A stretch of DNA of 64,000 bases from Mesobacillus selenatarsenatis SF-1 (GCF_000813125.1 NZ_BASE01000008.1:1-64000); one strand, 5' to 3'. Shown: positions 18,155 to 27,818, counted from the stretch's first letter. Translations and numbers: made by a program. Notes: generated by a model from the sequence alone, not told the origin.

Positions 18155-18679
18155 ATGGAAGTACAAAAAGGTTTTCAGAATTTGTCAAAGCGGAACATGG
18201 ATTTTGAAGAAGTTTTCCAGCATATCCTGACATTCATCAAAGTGCAGCCAAGTGGCAGCCATCGATTGATCATAGGCACAGACTCCCAAGTTCATAGTAC
18301 GTACACGCGCTTCATAACAGGTGTTGTCATACAGCGGGAAGGCAAAGGTGTGTGGGCATGTTACCGGTCTGTTAATATAGCAAGGCGAATTGAATCCCTA
18401 CAGGAAAAAATTTCGATGGAGACAACCTATACACAGGAAGTTGCCTATATGTTCACTCCGGAGAAGCAAAACCAAATTATCGATCTATTGCTGCCTTACG
18501 TCAATGAAGGAGCCAGCTTCAGGATGGTGGGCCATTTAGACCTTGGCCGAAGCACGAAAAACAAAACAAGAGTGTATGTGAATGAGATGATTCAGCGAAT
18601 TGAATCAATCGGGCTGGAAGCAGAAATCAAACCTGATTCATTTGTAGCGTCGAGCTATGCGAACAAGTATACTAAGTAG
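18155..18679 (+). CDS. ykuK: YkuK family protein (DUF458, RNase H-like), 174 aa
   Basis: Matches the Bacillus YkuK family: RNLSKRNMDFEEVF-like N-terminus, LIIGTDSQVHSTYTRFITG with the RNase H-like Asp, and VGHLDLGRSTKN. The frame is open from 18062, but the ATG at 18155 follows an AGGTGATTGAA site and gives the usual family length of about 172. The extra upstream 31 codons are not typical of the family. Its function is not established. It is monocistronic. Confidence 0.9.
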   Translation: MEVQKGFQNLSKRNMDFEEVFQHILTFIKVQPSGSHRLIIGTDSQVHSTYTRFITGVVIQREGKGVWACYRSVNIARRIESLQEKISMETTYTQEVAYMFTPEKQNQIIDLLLPYVNEGASFRMVGHLDLGRSTKNKTRVYVNEMIQRIESIGLEAEIKPDSFVASSYANKYTK

Positions 18680-19407
18680 ATTCTGATCTTGAACATCCCG
18701 TTCAGGACTATTTTTTTGTCGATGTACTTGAGGACGTTTTAATAAAAGGTGTAAGGGGGATTATATTACTTTTCTTAAGCTTGTTGGTCAGATAGGAAAG
18801 CGGTTTTTTCGCCATTAAAATAAGACCTTAAATAAGGTCTTGAAAAATCTGCTGCTCAATTTTATGGTTCACTTCTGTTTCGCCTTTAATCGTTTTATTT
18901 TTCTCTTATGTGTTCTTATAGCTGTTTGCTTATCCTTTAAACTGGTGGTAATCACTCCATAACTTTCGACAACCACCAAATTATTGTTCCCCCCTTGATA
19001 ATTCCTATAGAAAATTAACAGAAATATCATCCTTCCTCTATGAATAAGATTTGTTTTTATTTTTTATTGTTCTATTACAATCATTCTAGCTTTTGTTTTT
19101 TAAATATTAAGGTTTTTTTAATTAATTTTTTTATTCACTAGGCCACTTTCTAGACGTATTTAACAGCCCGATAATAAGACCTCAATTGCAACTTTCCCAA
19201 GTTGAAACTGCAGTCTCTCCAAATAGAATATAATTATTTTGATGTTAATGTTGTTTCTTCAATATCATTTGAGACGAGTCATTGAAGGAATACAAATCTT
19301 TTTATGGAATTTAAATAGGAACCTTGGAAAATAAGCTGATTCCAAATGGAGTCACAGGAAATAATGAAATCATACTAATCACAACTGCCATTCAATGGAG
19401 GCTTGTC
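18680..19407. other. Long AT-rich intergenic region of about 730 bp
   Basis: A weak hairpin (TGAAC / GTTCA) followed by seven T residues at about 18690-18718 probably terminates ykuK. The remainder is very AT-rich with no supportable open frame. The frame continuous with the ABC gene (19324-19407) lacks a ribosome binding site and is treated as leader DNA. Confidence 0.55.
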
Positions 19408-20334
19408 ATGAATAATGAAAGTATAGTAGATGTAAAAGGGTTGAAAAAACGATACGGCAGCTTTACTGCTGTTAAGGGAGTTTCGTTCCAAGTTGAAAAA
19501 GGTGAAATCTTCGGTCTGCTTGGTCCCAACGGTGCTGGCAAAACGACAACGATAGAAATGTTAGTTGGCCTGAGAAAGCCAGATGAAGGCACCGCATCAC
19601 TTTCTGGCTACGATGTGATCAAAGAAGTGAACAAAGTCAAAGAGGTAATTGGGGTACAGCTTCAGTCCACCTCCTTGTTTGAATTGTTAAAAGTAGAAGA
19701 AATCCTGCATTTGTACGGAAGCTTTTATCCGACTCATGTGGACATCAATGGACTAATCGGAGATATGCTTCTGACAGAGAAGCGGAATGACCGAATCAAA
19801 GGACTATCAGGCGGGCAAAAGCAGCGTCTTGCCATTGCACTTGCACTAATCCATGATCCGGACATCGTGTTCCTCGATGAGCCAACGACCGGTCTTGATC
19901 CGCAGGCAAGAAGGACTCTTTGGGACATCGTCCTCCGGTTGAAAGAGCGAGGAAAAACAATCATTCTCTCAACGCATTACATGGATGAAGCCCACGTACT
20001 ATGTGACCGAATCGGAATCATGGATCAAGGTGAACTGATCGCTCTTGACACGCCAACGAATCTCGTCAAAAAACTGCAGTCCACAAGTTCTGTGGAATTC
20101 CATTTGAGCAACCCTCCAGAACAAGACTGGTTTTTGAAAATGGATGGAGTCGAGGAAGTGTCGATCAAAGACAACTTTGTTCAGTTGTATACGGATGATG
20201 TTCAAGTTACATTGACCTCCTTGATTCATGCGTCTGCAGAACATCAGTTCAAAATTGAGGATTTACAGACTCGCTTAGCGACATTAGAGGATGTATTCAT
20301 TCATATGACGGGAAGGAGCATCAGGGAATCATGA
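19408..20334 (+). CDS. ABC transporter ATP-binding protein, 308 aa
   Basis: ATPase of an ABC-2-type exporter (DrrA/CcmA-like). Walker A GPNGAGKTT, Q-loop region GVQLQSTSLF, signature LSGGQKQR, Walker B IVFLDEPTTGLDPQ and the switch His in LSTHYMDEA are all present. The C-terminal ~90 residues are the usual exporter-type regulatory extension. The ATG at 19408 with a GGAGG site is chosen over the TTG at 19324, which lacks one. The stop codon overlaps the permease start (ATGA). Confidence 0.95.
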   Translation: MNNESIVDVKGLKKRYGSFTAVKGVSFQVEKGEIFGLLGPNGAGKTTTIEMLVGLRKPDEGTASLSGYDVIKEVNKVKEVIGVQLQSTSLFELLKVEEILHLYGSFYPTHVDINGLIGDMLLTEKRNDRIKGLSGGQKQRLAIALALIHDPDIVFLDEPTTGLDPQARRTLWDIVLRLKERGKTIILSTHYMDEAHVLCDRIGIMDQGELIALDTPTNLVKKLQSTSSVEFHLSNPPEQDWFLKMDGVEEVSIKDNFVQLYTDDVQVTLTSLIHASAEHQFKIEDLQTRLATLEDVFIHMTGRSIRES

Positions 20335-21422
20335 GAGCTTATTGGCAATTAACGCTGGCACAATTAAGGATTTTCGCCCGAAACAAGCAGGTCTTATTTT
20401 TCACCTTACTCTTTCCGATCATCTTGATGCTTGCCCTCGGAACCTTTGCCGGAAATGGAAACAATCTTTCCCTTTCTGTAGGGCTGATCGACTCAGATCA
20501 AAGTGATGCTTCAAAGAATTTAGCAGAACGATTTTACAAAAATGACGGACTTGAAACGATAACGTTCAAAAATGTCAAAAGCGGGAAAGAAGCACTGAAA
20601 AATGGAGACATCCAGCTATTCATGGAGATTCCCAAAGGATACGAAGCAAAACTGGAGGAGCAGAATGAACCCTCAACACTTTCTGTCTATTATAATGAAA
20701 AAAATCTCACAACATCAGAGCTTGGCCTAACGGTTGTGAATGGAATCATTGATCAATACAGCAAGGATCTTGCAGACTATAAGCCGGTCGTAACGGTTGA
20801 AAAAGTAGGTATCAAAGCGCTGACCATCCGTTATGTCGACTTCCTTGTCCCAGGAATCGTCGCAATGATGATCATGAGCAATAACATGAACGGAGTCGCT
20901 GGCCAAATCTCCGCCTGGCGTGAAAGAGGAATTTTGCGAAGAATGCAAGGAACGAGACTGAAAGCCTCCACCTTTATCGCCGCACAAATCACCGCACGCC
21001 TGCTGCTCAACGGAACCCAGGCACTGCTCGTCGTCCTGATCGCTCATTTTGTTTTTAGCATTCACGTCGCTGGTTCCTGGCTTGCATTGATTTTCTTCAT
21101 AATCCTTGGCACACTTGCCTTCATGGCACTCGGTTTCATTATCGCCGGAATCGCAAAAAACCCGGAAAGCGCAGGCCCGATTGCAGGATTCATCACCTTC
21201 CCGATGCTGTTCCTTGGAGGAGTCTTTTTCCCAATTAACAATATGCCAGACATCATCCAGCCAATCGTGAAAATCCTGCCAATCGCCCATTTGAGCTCCG
21301 CATTGAGGGAGACGATGAACCTCGGTACACCATTCCTCCAATTATGGACAGAAACACTTATCCTTGGTTGTTGGTTAATTGGCGGATTCATCGTGGCAAG
21401 TTATGTGTTTAAGTGGGAGTAG
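20331..21422 (+). CDS. ABC-2 type transporter permease, 363 aa
   Basis: Membrane partner of the ATPase upstream, with which it overlaps by 4 bp. One N-terminal helix (about 20-45), a large extracytoplasmic domain (about 46-165), and five C-terminal helices follow the ABC2_membrane_3 layout. Typical ABC-2 motifs are LVPGIVAMMIM, RERGILRRMQGTRL and FPMLFLGGVFFPINNMP. The substrate (drug, lipid or peptide) cannot be read. No regulator or resistance gene is adjacent. Confidence 0.92.
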   Translation: MRAYWQLTLAQLRIFARNKQVLFFTLLFPIILMLALGTFAGNGNNLSLSVGLIDSDQSDASKNLAERFYKNDGLETITFKNVKSGKEALKNGDIQLFMEIPKGYEAKLEEQNEPSTLSVYYNEKNLTTSELGLTVVNGIIDQYSKDLADYKPVVTVEKVGIKALTIRYVDFLVPGIVAMMIMSNNMNGVAGQISAWRERGILRRMQGTRLKASTFIAAQITARLLLNGTQALLVVLIAHFVFSIHVAGSWLALIFFIILGTLAFMALGFIIAGIAKNPESAGPIAGFITFPMLFLGGVFFPINNMPDIIQPIVKILPIAHLSSALRETMNLGTPFLQLWTETLILGCWLIGGFIVASYVFKWE

Positions 21423-21547
21423 GACAGTGAGCTGTTGAATGTGTCCTCTATCAAAAGACAACCAGGCATCTGCTTGCCTCAATTGATTTTGGAATTTAAA
21501 TAGGAGGTTCTTCATTTGCTTCCTTCTAAAAATAATAAATAGAAATT

Positions 21548-21580
21548 TGCGGCAGTTATCTTGAACTGCCGCTTTTCTAT
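21548..21580 (+). terminator. Terminator after the ABC transporter operon
   Basis: Stem GCGGCAGTT / AACTGCCGC with a 5-nt loop and TTTT tail. Confidence 0.85.
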
Positions 21581-21682
21581 GCGAATAAAAAAATGTTGCA
21601 CTAAGGAAACAAATGCCTAGTTATATACGTGTATCTATTTGAAGAATAAGTTTGTAATGGTCTTAAAAAGGGAGTCATTCCC

Positions 21683-21907
21683 TTGAAAAAAGAAGAGACC
21701 ATTATTGTTGGCAAAATTCTTAAAGCGCTGCGAAAACAACATCTGCTTAGTCAGGAAGATTTAGCCGACTTTAGCCCAAAAGACAGAAACACAATCAGCA
21801 ACCTAGAAAGAGACCAATATCATCCTACACTTCCAACCATCTTTAAATTAGCTGTTGTACTAGAAATGAAGTCCTCAGAATTAGTAGAGAAAATAGAAGA
21901 AGTATAA
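21683..21907 (+). CDS. XRE family helix-turn-helix regulator, 74 aa
   Basis: A minimal Cro/CI-type DNA-binding protein: the HTH is KALRKQHLLSQEDLADFS with the recognition helix around KDRNTISNLERDQ, then the dimerisation helix TIFKLAVVLEMKSSELVEKI. TTG start with an AAGGGAG site. At the left edge of the defence island, its size and position fit a controller (C) protein for restriction-modification genes, but no C-box has been proven; the role is inference. Confidence 0.85.
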   Translation: MKKEETIIVGKILKALRKQHLLSQEDLADFSPKDRNTISNLERDQYHPTLPTIFKLAVVLEMKSSELVEKIEEV

Positions 21908-22007
21908 GAAAACGATGAATACATTAATGTATATAAAAGGGAAGTAGAAGAGATGAAGGTCATTAATAAAAAGAACAAAAGGCCCCAATAGAATGGAGAG
22001 TCCCTAT

Positions 22008-22250
22008 ATGAATCCATTAGAGTATATTGACCGCAGCGTCTCCCGACTCATTAATGAGTATAATGATGAAATTGAGATGGAAATCATAAAGTATCAGGAT
22101 CATTATAAGGTAGTCGTGACAATATGCCAGGAAGAACCGCCTTATAAGGATTTTAGTGGTATTGGGACTGATATAAGGAGTGCGAGGAGAGCGGCTAGGA
22201 AGGCATTAAAAGGATTATATTTGGAAGCATATGGTGAGGAAAAGAATTAG
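22008..22250 (+). CDS. Hypothetical protein, 80 aa
   Basis: A small charged protein (NEYNDEIEMEIIKYQDHYK..., C-terminal ARRAARKALKGLYLEAYG helix) whose alpha-beta-beta-alpha pattern is vaguely like a double-stranded RNA-binding or hybrid fold. The ATG at 22008 follows a GGAGAG site; an in-frame ATG at 21993 lacks one. Co-directional with the XRE gene 100 bp upstream. No family recognised. Confidence 0.6.
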   Translation: MNPLEYIDRSVSRLINEYNDEIEMEIIKYQDHYKVVVTICQEEPPYKDFSGIGTDIRSARRAARKALKGLYLEAYGEEKN

Positions 22251-22339
22251 TAACCTATTTAGTTTAATGAAAACAATATTATTATTTATTGGGTACACTC
22301 TACACACTGTGAAGCCTTTGCGTAGATTATATTCTCATA

Positions 22340-22374
22340 AAGCTTTATCCCTTGGTGGATAAGGCCTTTTAGAT
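22340..22374 (+). terminator. Likely terminator before the truncated helicase
   Basis: GCTTTATCC pairs with GGATAAGGC (one mismatch-like pair) and is followed by TTTT. Confidence 0.55.
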
Positions 22375-22390
22375 TTCATAAAAAAATCTT

Positions 22391-22430
22391 TCGATTCTTG
22401 ATTGATACACAAGAACCGTCCCTGTGTCTC
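22391..22430 (+). repeat. GGGACG-type repeat, long form (copy 2), fused to the helicase gene
   Basis: Nearly identical over 40 bp to 12359-12398. The helicase frame opens inside this copy: its only usable start, GTG at 22424, is the GTG of the repeat core CCCTGTGTCTC. Confidence 0.85.
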
Positions 22431-24316
22431 TTTCTGAAGAGCTGGATATGATGTTACCTACTCAAAAGGACTTGCCTGTCCAGCCTGAAATTATCCATGA
22501 TCCACCGATAAGTGAAACGTATGGAGATATCAAGCCACGGTTTGCACAAATTGAAGCACTTGAAGAGCTTGATAAGACTAGGGAAGAAGAATACCAAAAG
22601 GCACTTGTGGTAATGGCGACAGGATTGGGAAAAACTTATCTCGCTGGGTTCTTTGCTAAAGATTTTAAGAAGGTCTTATTTATAGCACATAGGGAAGAGA
22701 TTCTTTACCAGGCAAGGAAATCTTTCGAAAATATAATGCCTAACAAAAATTATGGGATATATAACGGAAAGTACAAGGATAGCGAATCAGATGCTATTTT
22801 TGCTTCCATCTATACTTTGAGTATGAAGGCGCATATTGAGAGATTCAGTCCAGATGAATTTGACCTTATCATAGTGGATGAATTTCATCATGCAGCAGCT
22901 GAATCTTATCAGAGGGTCTTGGACTACTTTAAACCTGAATTCTTACTTGGAATTACGGCAACTCCTGATCGTAATGACAATAAGGATGTGTATGCGATTT
23001 GTGATGGAAATGTCGCATACCGACTTGATTTTCTTGATGCAATTAATCGTGAATGGCTTGCTCCTTTTAAGTATTATGGAGTGTACGATGAAACGGATTA
23101 CAGCCAAATCACCTGGTTGGGAACACGTTATGATGAAGAAGAACTTCTACACTTACAGTTAAAAGAAGAAATGGCTTCGAAAATACTGGGTGCTTGGGAA
23201 GATAAAAAGCAGTCAAGGACAATTGGTTTTTGTTCTTCGATTCGCCAGGCAAACTTTCTATCAAGCTATTTTAATAAACAAGGATGTAAAACAGTCAGTC
23301 TTCATTCTCAACAAAAGGAAGTTGGAAGAGCTGACGCCATAAATAAGCTGGAAGCTGGGGAGTTGGATGTAATCTTCACTGTTGATCTATTCAATGAGGG
23401 GGTAGATATTCCACCGGTAGATACACTTCTGTTTGTAAGGCCTACAGAGTCATTGACTGTTTTCACTCAACAGGTTGGACGTGGTCTCCGATTAGCTCCT
23501 GGAAAAGAGCATTGCGTGATTATCGATTTAATCGGGAACTATCGTAATGCGGATGTTAAGCTAAGTTTGTTCGATACGGCAAGAAGTGAAGAGACATCAA
23601 AGAAAATCGAACCAAGAGTTCCTGCAAGTTGCGAACTAAATTTGGACTTGCAGGTAGTTAATCTCCTCAAGGAAATGACAAGAAAGCGATCTCCACGCAA
23701 GGAAAAGTTGCTAAATGATTACCTGGAGCTTAAGAATGACCTTGGCAGAAGGCCAACTTACCTTGAGTTACATCTTAAAGGGCACTCTGACTCAACACAC
23801 TATAAGCAAGAGTTTAACTCATATGTTGGTTTCTTAAGCTGGGCTGATGAGCTAACGGAACAGGAAAAGGCCGTTTATAAGCGTTATGAGAATTGGTTGG
23901 TTGAGGTTGAGAAAACCAGTATGTCAAAAAGTTATAAAATGGTATTGCTGTTGGCAATGCTTAATCTTGGGGTCACAGAATGGAATAAACCGATTACCTC
24001 AAGAGAAGTAGCTCCATTTTTCCATAGGTACTTAACTGAAACTGAATATCGAAAGCGGATTGATTTCTCGGATAAATCATCGAAAAAACTATGGGAATAC
24101 AATGAGAAAGCAGTCAGCAAGCTCATTGAAACGATGCCAATGACCCTGTGGAATCGTGGAAACGATGGATTAACCAGCTTTTTAAATGGGATGTTTAGGA
24201 TTAATTTTGATATTTTAGAAGAGGACCAAGAGACTCTCTATAAATGGACAAGAGAAATAGCAGAATATCGTTTGCATGCGCATTTCGAAAGGAGAGCTAA
24301 TAACAGTACTCATTAA
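22424..24316 (+). CDS. SF2 DEAD/DEAH-type helicase, N-terminally truncated, 630 aa
   Basis: Helicase core intact: motif I MATGLGKTYL (about residue 62), motif II VDEFHH, motif III GITATPDRND, then the C-terminal RecA lobe with TIGFCSSIRQANFL, VDLFNEGVDIP and QVGRGLRLAPGK. In relatives of this type, often with an N-terminal phospholipase-D-like nuclease and called DUF3427-type, 200-350 residues precede motif I; here only 60 do. The frame begins within a dispersed repeat with no ribosome binding site, so the 5' end was probably lost by deletion. The C-terminal ~230 residues have an SDSTHYKQEFNSYVGFL-type module of unknown role. It may be a pseudogene or expressed from an unseen start. Confidence 0.8.
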   Translation: MSLSEELDMMLPTQKDLPVQPEIIHDPPISETYGDIKPRFAQIEALEELDKTREEEYQKALVVMATGLGKTYLAGFFAKDFKKVLFIAHREEILYQARKSFENIMPNKNYGIYNGKYKDSESDAIFASIYTLSMKAHIERFSPDEFDLIIVDEFHHAAAESYQRVLDYFKPEFLLGITATPDRNDNKDVYAICDGNVAYRLDFLDAINREWLAPFKYYGVYDETDYSQITWLGTRYDEEELLHLQLKEEMASKILGAWEDKKQSRTIGFCSSIRQANFLSSYFNKQGCKTVSLHSQQKEVGRADAINKLEAGELDVIFTVDLFNEGVDIPPVDTLLFVRPTESLTVFTQQVGRGLRLAPGKEHCVIIDLIGNYRNADVKLSLFDTARSEETSKKIEPRVPASCELNLDLQVVNLLKEMTRKRSPRKEKLLNDYLELKNDLGRRPTYLELHLKGHSDSTHYKQEFNSYVGFLSWADELTEQEKAVYKRYENWLVEVEKTSMSKSYKMVLLLAMLNLGVTEWNKPITSREVAPFFHRYLTETEYRKRIDFSDKSSKKLWEYNEKAVSKLIETMPMTLWNRGNDGLTSFLNGMFRINFDILEEDQETLYKWTREIAEYRLHAHFERRANNSTH

Positions 24317-24576
24317 TTTGGGTACTGTTTTTTCTCCTGTAGGAAATAAAAATAAAGAACTAATGTTCGTTTGCAATCATGTTCATGGTACAATATATTA
24401 ATAGGTTATATAATAAAATTCGACAGTTTACCATACATAGTTGTAGAGAATTATGTTAAAATATTTTAATTGAGAAAGTAATTCAGATTGAGTTAAATCA
24501 ACTTAAAGATTGATCGAAGGAAGAATCTTTATTATAATATATCTTGGGAATTCGTAATACCGAGAGGATGTTCAAT
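24317..24576 (+). promoter_or_regulatory. Leader region of the methyltransferase gene with an inverted repeat
   Basis: AT-rich leader. An imperfect inverted repeat TTGAGTT-N5-AACTTAA lies at 24488-24506, about 70 bp before the start codon. It could be a binding site for the nearby XRE protein, but nothing beyond position and symmetry supports this. Confidence 0.3.
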
Positions 24577-25824
24577 ATGTTAAAGGTAGCAGAATTGTTT
24601 GCCGGTGTAGGTGGGTTCCGGCTAGGTTTGGAAGCAACAAATGGATTCGAAGTTGTTTGGGGTAATCAATGGGAACCATCCAAGAAAGCACAGGATGCAT
24701 TTGCTTGCTATTCTAGACGTTTCGATGGAAAGGGAATTCATTCAAACGAAGATATCGCAAAAGTTGATGCGAGTAGATTAATAGATTTAAACGTTAATAT
24801 GATAGTAGGTGGGTTTCCTTGCCAAGATTATTCAGTTGCTCGAACACTTTCTGGAGAAAAAGGAATCCAAGGGAAAAAGGGTGTCTTATTCTGGGAGATT
24901 ATTAGATTAGCGACTGATTTGCGCCCGAAATACTTACTTTTAGAGAACGTCGATCGTCTATTGAAATCTCCTTCAAAACAACGGGGGAGAGACTTTTCTG
25001 TCATGCTAGCTAGTTTCCGTGATTTGGGTTATTCTGTAGAATGGCGTGTGATTAATGCTGCTGAGTATGGACAGGCCCAGAGAAGGAGAAGAGTGTTCAT
25101 TTTCGCTATTCGAAATGACTCTCCGTATCTTAAGGTAAGACAAAACATTGAAGATGAACTTATGATTAAAAGAGAAGGTTTCTTCGCCGGAGCTTTCCCG
25201 GTTACGGATGATCCATCGAAATACAATCCTGATTCATTCATACTGCCACGGGATTTAGTTGAAATCTCAGAACACTTCTACAGCAAATATATGAACGCGG
25301 GTATCATGAGGGATGGAGTTGTGTATACAGAAGAAGTCACGCCTAAGCTTGAATCACCGATTACCCTGAATGATATAATTGAATCAAATGTAGATGAGAA
25401 GTATTATTTATCAGAAGCTCAAATCGAAAAGTTTGAGTATCTGAAAGGTCCCAAGAAAATAGAACGTACTTCTGCGAGTGGTCATAGTTATGTCTTTTCA
25501 GAGGGAGGAATGGCTTTTCCAGAAACTTTGGATAAGCCAGGCCGGACTATGTTGACAAGCGAGGGTACAATTAACAGGAGCAGCCATGTTATTGAAGACC
25601 CAGAAACCAAGAGAATTCGTGTTTTGACTCCGGTGGAGTGCGAACGTCTTAATGGTTTTCCTGATAACTGGACAGAAGGAATGTCTGATCGAATGAGGTA
25701 CTTTTGCATGGGTAACGCTCTTGTTGTGGGCTTGATACAGCGTATGGGCGAACGCATTCTTGAAATTGAGCAAGAAGAGCAAGAAGCAATCAAGAATGAT
25801 CCGCAGCAACTAAGTTTATTTTAA
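24577..25824 (+). CDS. DNA (cytosine-5) methyltransferase, 415 aa
   Basis: C5 methyltransferase of a restriction-modification system. Motif I is LFAGVGGFRLGLE, motif IV GGFPCQDYSVA with the catalytic Cys, motif VI LLENVDRLL, motif VIII QAQRRRRVFIFA, and motifs IX-X RVLTPVECERLNGFPDNW and MGNALVV. The start is the ATG at 24577, 9 bp after GAGAGG; the frame is open further upstream. Its neighbours are a Vsr nuclease and a Sau3AI-family endonuclease, so it most likely methylates the C of GATC, as M.Sau3AI does. Specificity is inferred from the neighbour, not from the target-recognition domain. Confidence 0.95.
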   Translation: MLKVAELFAGVGGFRLGLEATNGFEVVWGNQWEPSKKAQDAFACYSRRFDGKGIHSNEDIAKVDASRLIDLNVNMIVGGFPCQDYSVARTLSGEKGIQGKKGVLFWEIIRLATDLRPKYLLLENVDRLLKSPSKQRGRDFSVMLASFRDLGYSVEWRVINAAEYGQAQRRRRVFIFAIRNDSPYLKVRQNIEDELMIKREGFFAGAFPVTDDPSKYNPDSFILPRDLVEISEHFYSKYMNAGIMRDGVVYTEEVTPKLESPITLNDIIESNVDEKYYLSEAQIEKFEYLKGPKKIERTSASGHSYVFSEGGMAFPETLDKPGRTMLTSEGTINRSSHVIEDPETKRIRVLTPVECERLNGFPDNWTEGMSDRMRYFCMGNALVVGLIQRMGERILEIEQEEQEAIKNDPQQLSLF

Positions 25825-25833
25825 AGATAAGAG

Positions 25834-25863
25834 AAAGGCCTTGACTGACTAGTCAAGGCCCTT
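25834..25863. terminator. Bidirectional terminator between convergent methyltransferase and vsr
   Basis: Stem AAGGCCTTGACT / AGTCAAGGCCCTT with a 4-nt loop in the 43-bp gap between the two stop codons. Confidence 0.85.
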
Positions 25864-25867
25864 ATTC

Positions 25868-26281
25868 TTATATGGCTTCTACTGATTTCGCATCTTCAAT
25901 GAAAGTGGCTATTTTTTCGATTGTTTTATCAAAATCTTGCCGGATTTCGTGCTCCCAAATCCTTAAAATATGCCACCCTTTTTGTAGGTAGAATTGGGTA
26001 TGTTCCTTATCACGCTCCTGGTTTCTTTCAAGTTTTTTCTTCCAGAAATCAATATTACTTTTTGGCATTTTACCGTGGATTGGGCAAAAATGCCAGAAGC
26101 AAGAATCTATGAAAATGACTACTTTATATTTCTTAATAGCTATATCGGGAGTCCCAACCATTCCACGTACATTCCTTCTGAATCGTAAACCTTTTTTCCA
26201 GAGCTCCTGTGTGACAAGGGATTCCAATTTTGAAACAGCCTTGATTGAAGACATGATTTTACTTCTTTGCTGGTCCACCAT
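25868..26281 (-). CDS. vsr: Very short patch repair endonuclease (Vsr), 137 aa
   Basis: Nicks next to T:G mismatches that arise when 5-methylcytosine deaminates. Family signatures are RSKIMSSIKAV (N-terminal DNA contact), LRFRRNVRGMVGTPDIAIKKYKVVIFIDSCFWH with the catalytic Asp, and the zinc-site segment CFWHFCPIHGKMPKSN, followed by FWKKKLERN and a GWHILRIWEHEI helix. Length is normal. It lies downstream of the endonuclease gene on the same strand and converges on the methyltransferase. Its presence independently supports methylation at C5 of cytosine here. Confidence 0.96.
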   Translation of the reverse strand: MVDQQRSKIMSSIKAVSKLESLVTQELWKKGLRFRRNVRGMVGTPDIAIKKYKVVIFIDSCFWHFCPIHGKMPKSNIDFWKKKLERNQERDKEHTQFYLQKGWHILRIWEHEIRQDFDKTIEKIATFIEDAKSVEAI

Positions 26282-26411
26282 CGTTTATCTCCTTCCCAGG
26301 GCATTGTTACTATGTTCTACCAACTAGAGAGGAAATTAAACATGGAACAGGTAGAATAATTACTTTGAAAGAGACGACGATAATAGACAATTTAAGTTTC
26401 AAAAAAAGAAA

Positions 26412-27818
26412 TCAATCTAGCTTCTTAACTATTTCTGCAATATAGCTGTTATTTAACCAATAACATTGTTTCGTCATTTTTTGTCCATCCGGCAAGACGA
26501 TTTTATCACTTCCATCTATTCCTTTTGGCCTGAGGTGGGTAACTCCATTGAATCCGATTTTGGGAAGGTTATTCGTTTCAACTAACTTCTTCCCATAGTA
26601 TTTGTATTCAATCACTACACCTTCATTGATCACTTTATTTACACTACTCCATAATTCTTTTATCTTAGTCTCGATTGTTTTTAATGGCATATTCCACAAC
26701 TTGATTCCCTTGAAATATAACTTCCTGTCCGGGTTCTGTTTTTTGGTTTCTCTAAACTCAAATACAACAAACAAAAATTTGGTTTCCTGGAAACGTTGCC
26801 GGATATAGCTATCTTCCCAAGTTTCCTGTATCCACTGTTGGAAATCGATATTTTCAAAAGACATATGCTGTTCAGGTTTTCCATTCGGTTCAAGGCGTAT
26901 GGTTTTAAACTGGATATTTGCCTTAGCGAACTCTTCGATATTATCTAGCTTGGTTCCCTTAATCCCTAAAAAAGAACTGACTATACTTGGTACAAAACTT
27001 TTTGATTTTGGATTGTATTTTATATTGAACTGATCAGCTATTTGTTCGTCAGTCCACCCTATATACGGAGAGAACTTTTCAACGAGCAAATCTTTCAAGG
27101 TCTTCTTTTCCAAGTCATCCGCAGAAGCGAAACTTACCAAATCCTCATTCTTAATATATTTGCGGACTAAGGCGGTCATATACGACTGCTTCAAGGAATA
27201 TGCACGTTGCATAGCCAACTTATTAGAAAAAGGTTGTGTCCGTAGTTGCTTATTATTTGCCCCTTTTGTGCATGCGCCTAAATAATTCGTGTCACCTTCT
27301 GATATTTCATGTGCATTGCCATTCCTGATTTTGTTAATGATGGTTTCCCAATCCTGCTTTATTATTTCTAAGTCAGCTTTGGGGTATGTGAATAGTATAC
27401 TTTTATAAATACGATAATCATTCCGGTCAATTTCAGGAAGCCATTCATAAAACATTAGCAGTAATTTCTCGTTTTTCTTCCAGAAGCTTGATGTGTAGAA
27501 GTAAGTATGTACCTCTTCCATGTAATTGATGATATTAAGGACTAAGCGTTCCTTGGCCGATAGCGATCCGTTTTTATTACGTTTGAATGGTGTAACCTTC
27601 AATTCGACACCTAAATGTTCAAAGTCTGGCTGGGCATTTGAATTTACGGTGTAACCAAAAAAACTTTCTTCAATAACTTGCCCTAACCCGCCTTTCGCTT
27701 TTTTATTTTCCAACCTGTCATAAATATCAATTTCTCCAAAAGTTTTCCCCTCTGCTTCGTGCGCTTTCTCCACTAGTTCTTCCAAAGTAAAGTATTCCAT
27801 ATCAATCACCTCTATCAT
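26412..27818 (-). CDS. Sau3AI-family type II restriction endonuclease, 468 aa
   Basis: Strong family resemblance to Sau3AI (MutH-like fold, cuts before GATC). The catalytic block GVELKVTPFKRNKNG (E-x-K type with the upstream Asp of QPDFEHLG) is followed by KERLVLNIINY. Further shared blocks are LGACTKGANNKQLRTQPFSN, AYSLKQSYMTALVRKY and the C-terminal MTKQCYWLNNSYI. Length is near that of Sau3AI (489). As in Sau3AI, a second MutH-like half without catalysis follows. ATG start at 27818; an in-frame ATG at 27800 is also possible. It is transcribed toward vsr, away from the McrB-like gene. Confidence 0.94.
   Translation of the reverse strand: MIEVIDMEYFTLEELVEKAHEAEGKTFGEIDIYDRLENKKAKGGLGQVIEESFFGYTVNSNAQPDFEHLGVELKVTPFKRNKNGSLSAKERLVLNIINYMEEVHTYFYTSSFWKKNEKLLLMFYEWLPEIDRNDYRIYKSILFTYPKADLEIIKQDWETIINKIRNGNAHEISEGDTNYLGACTKGANNKQLRTQPFSNKLAMQRAYSLKQSYMTALVRKYIKNEDLVSFASADDLEKKTLKDLLVEKFSPYIGWTDEQIADQFNIKYNPKSKSFVPSIVSSFLGIKGTKLDNIEEFAKANIQFKTIRLEPNGKPEQHMSFENIDFQQWIQETWEDSYIRQRFQETKFLFVVFEFRETKKQNPDRKLYFKGIKLWNMPLKTIETKIKELWSSVNKVINEGVVIEYKYYGKKLVETNNLPKIGFNGVTHLRPKGIDGSDKIVLPDGQKMTKQCYWLNNSYIAEIVKKLD

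Noticed and set aside
20727-21341. 204-codon minus-strand frame inside the ABC permease gene
   Set aside because: Antisense shadow of a strongly supported gene, with an unnatural composition rich in Asp, Cys and His.
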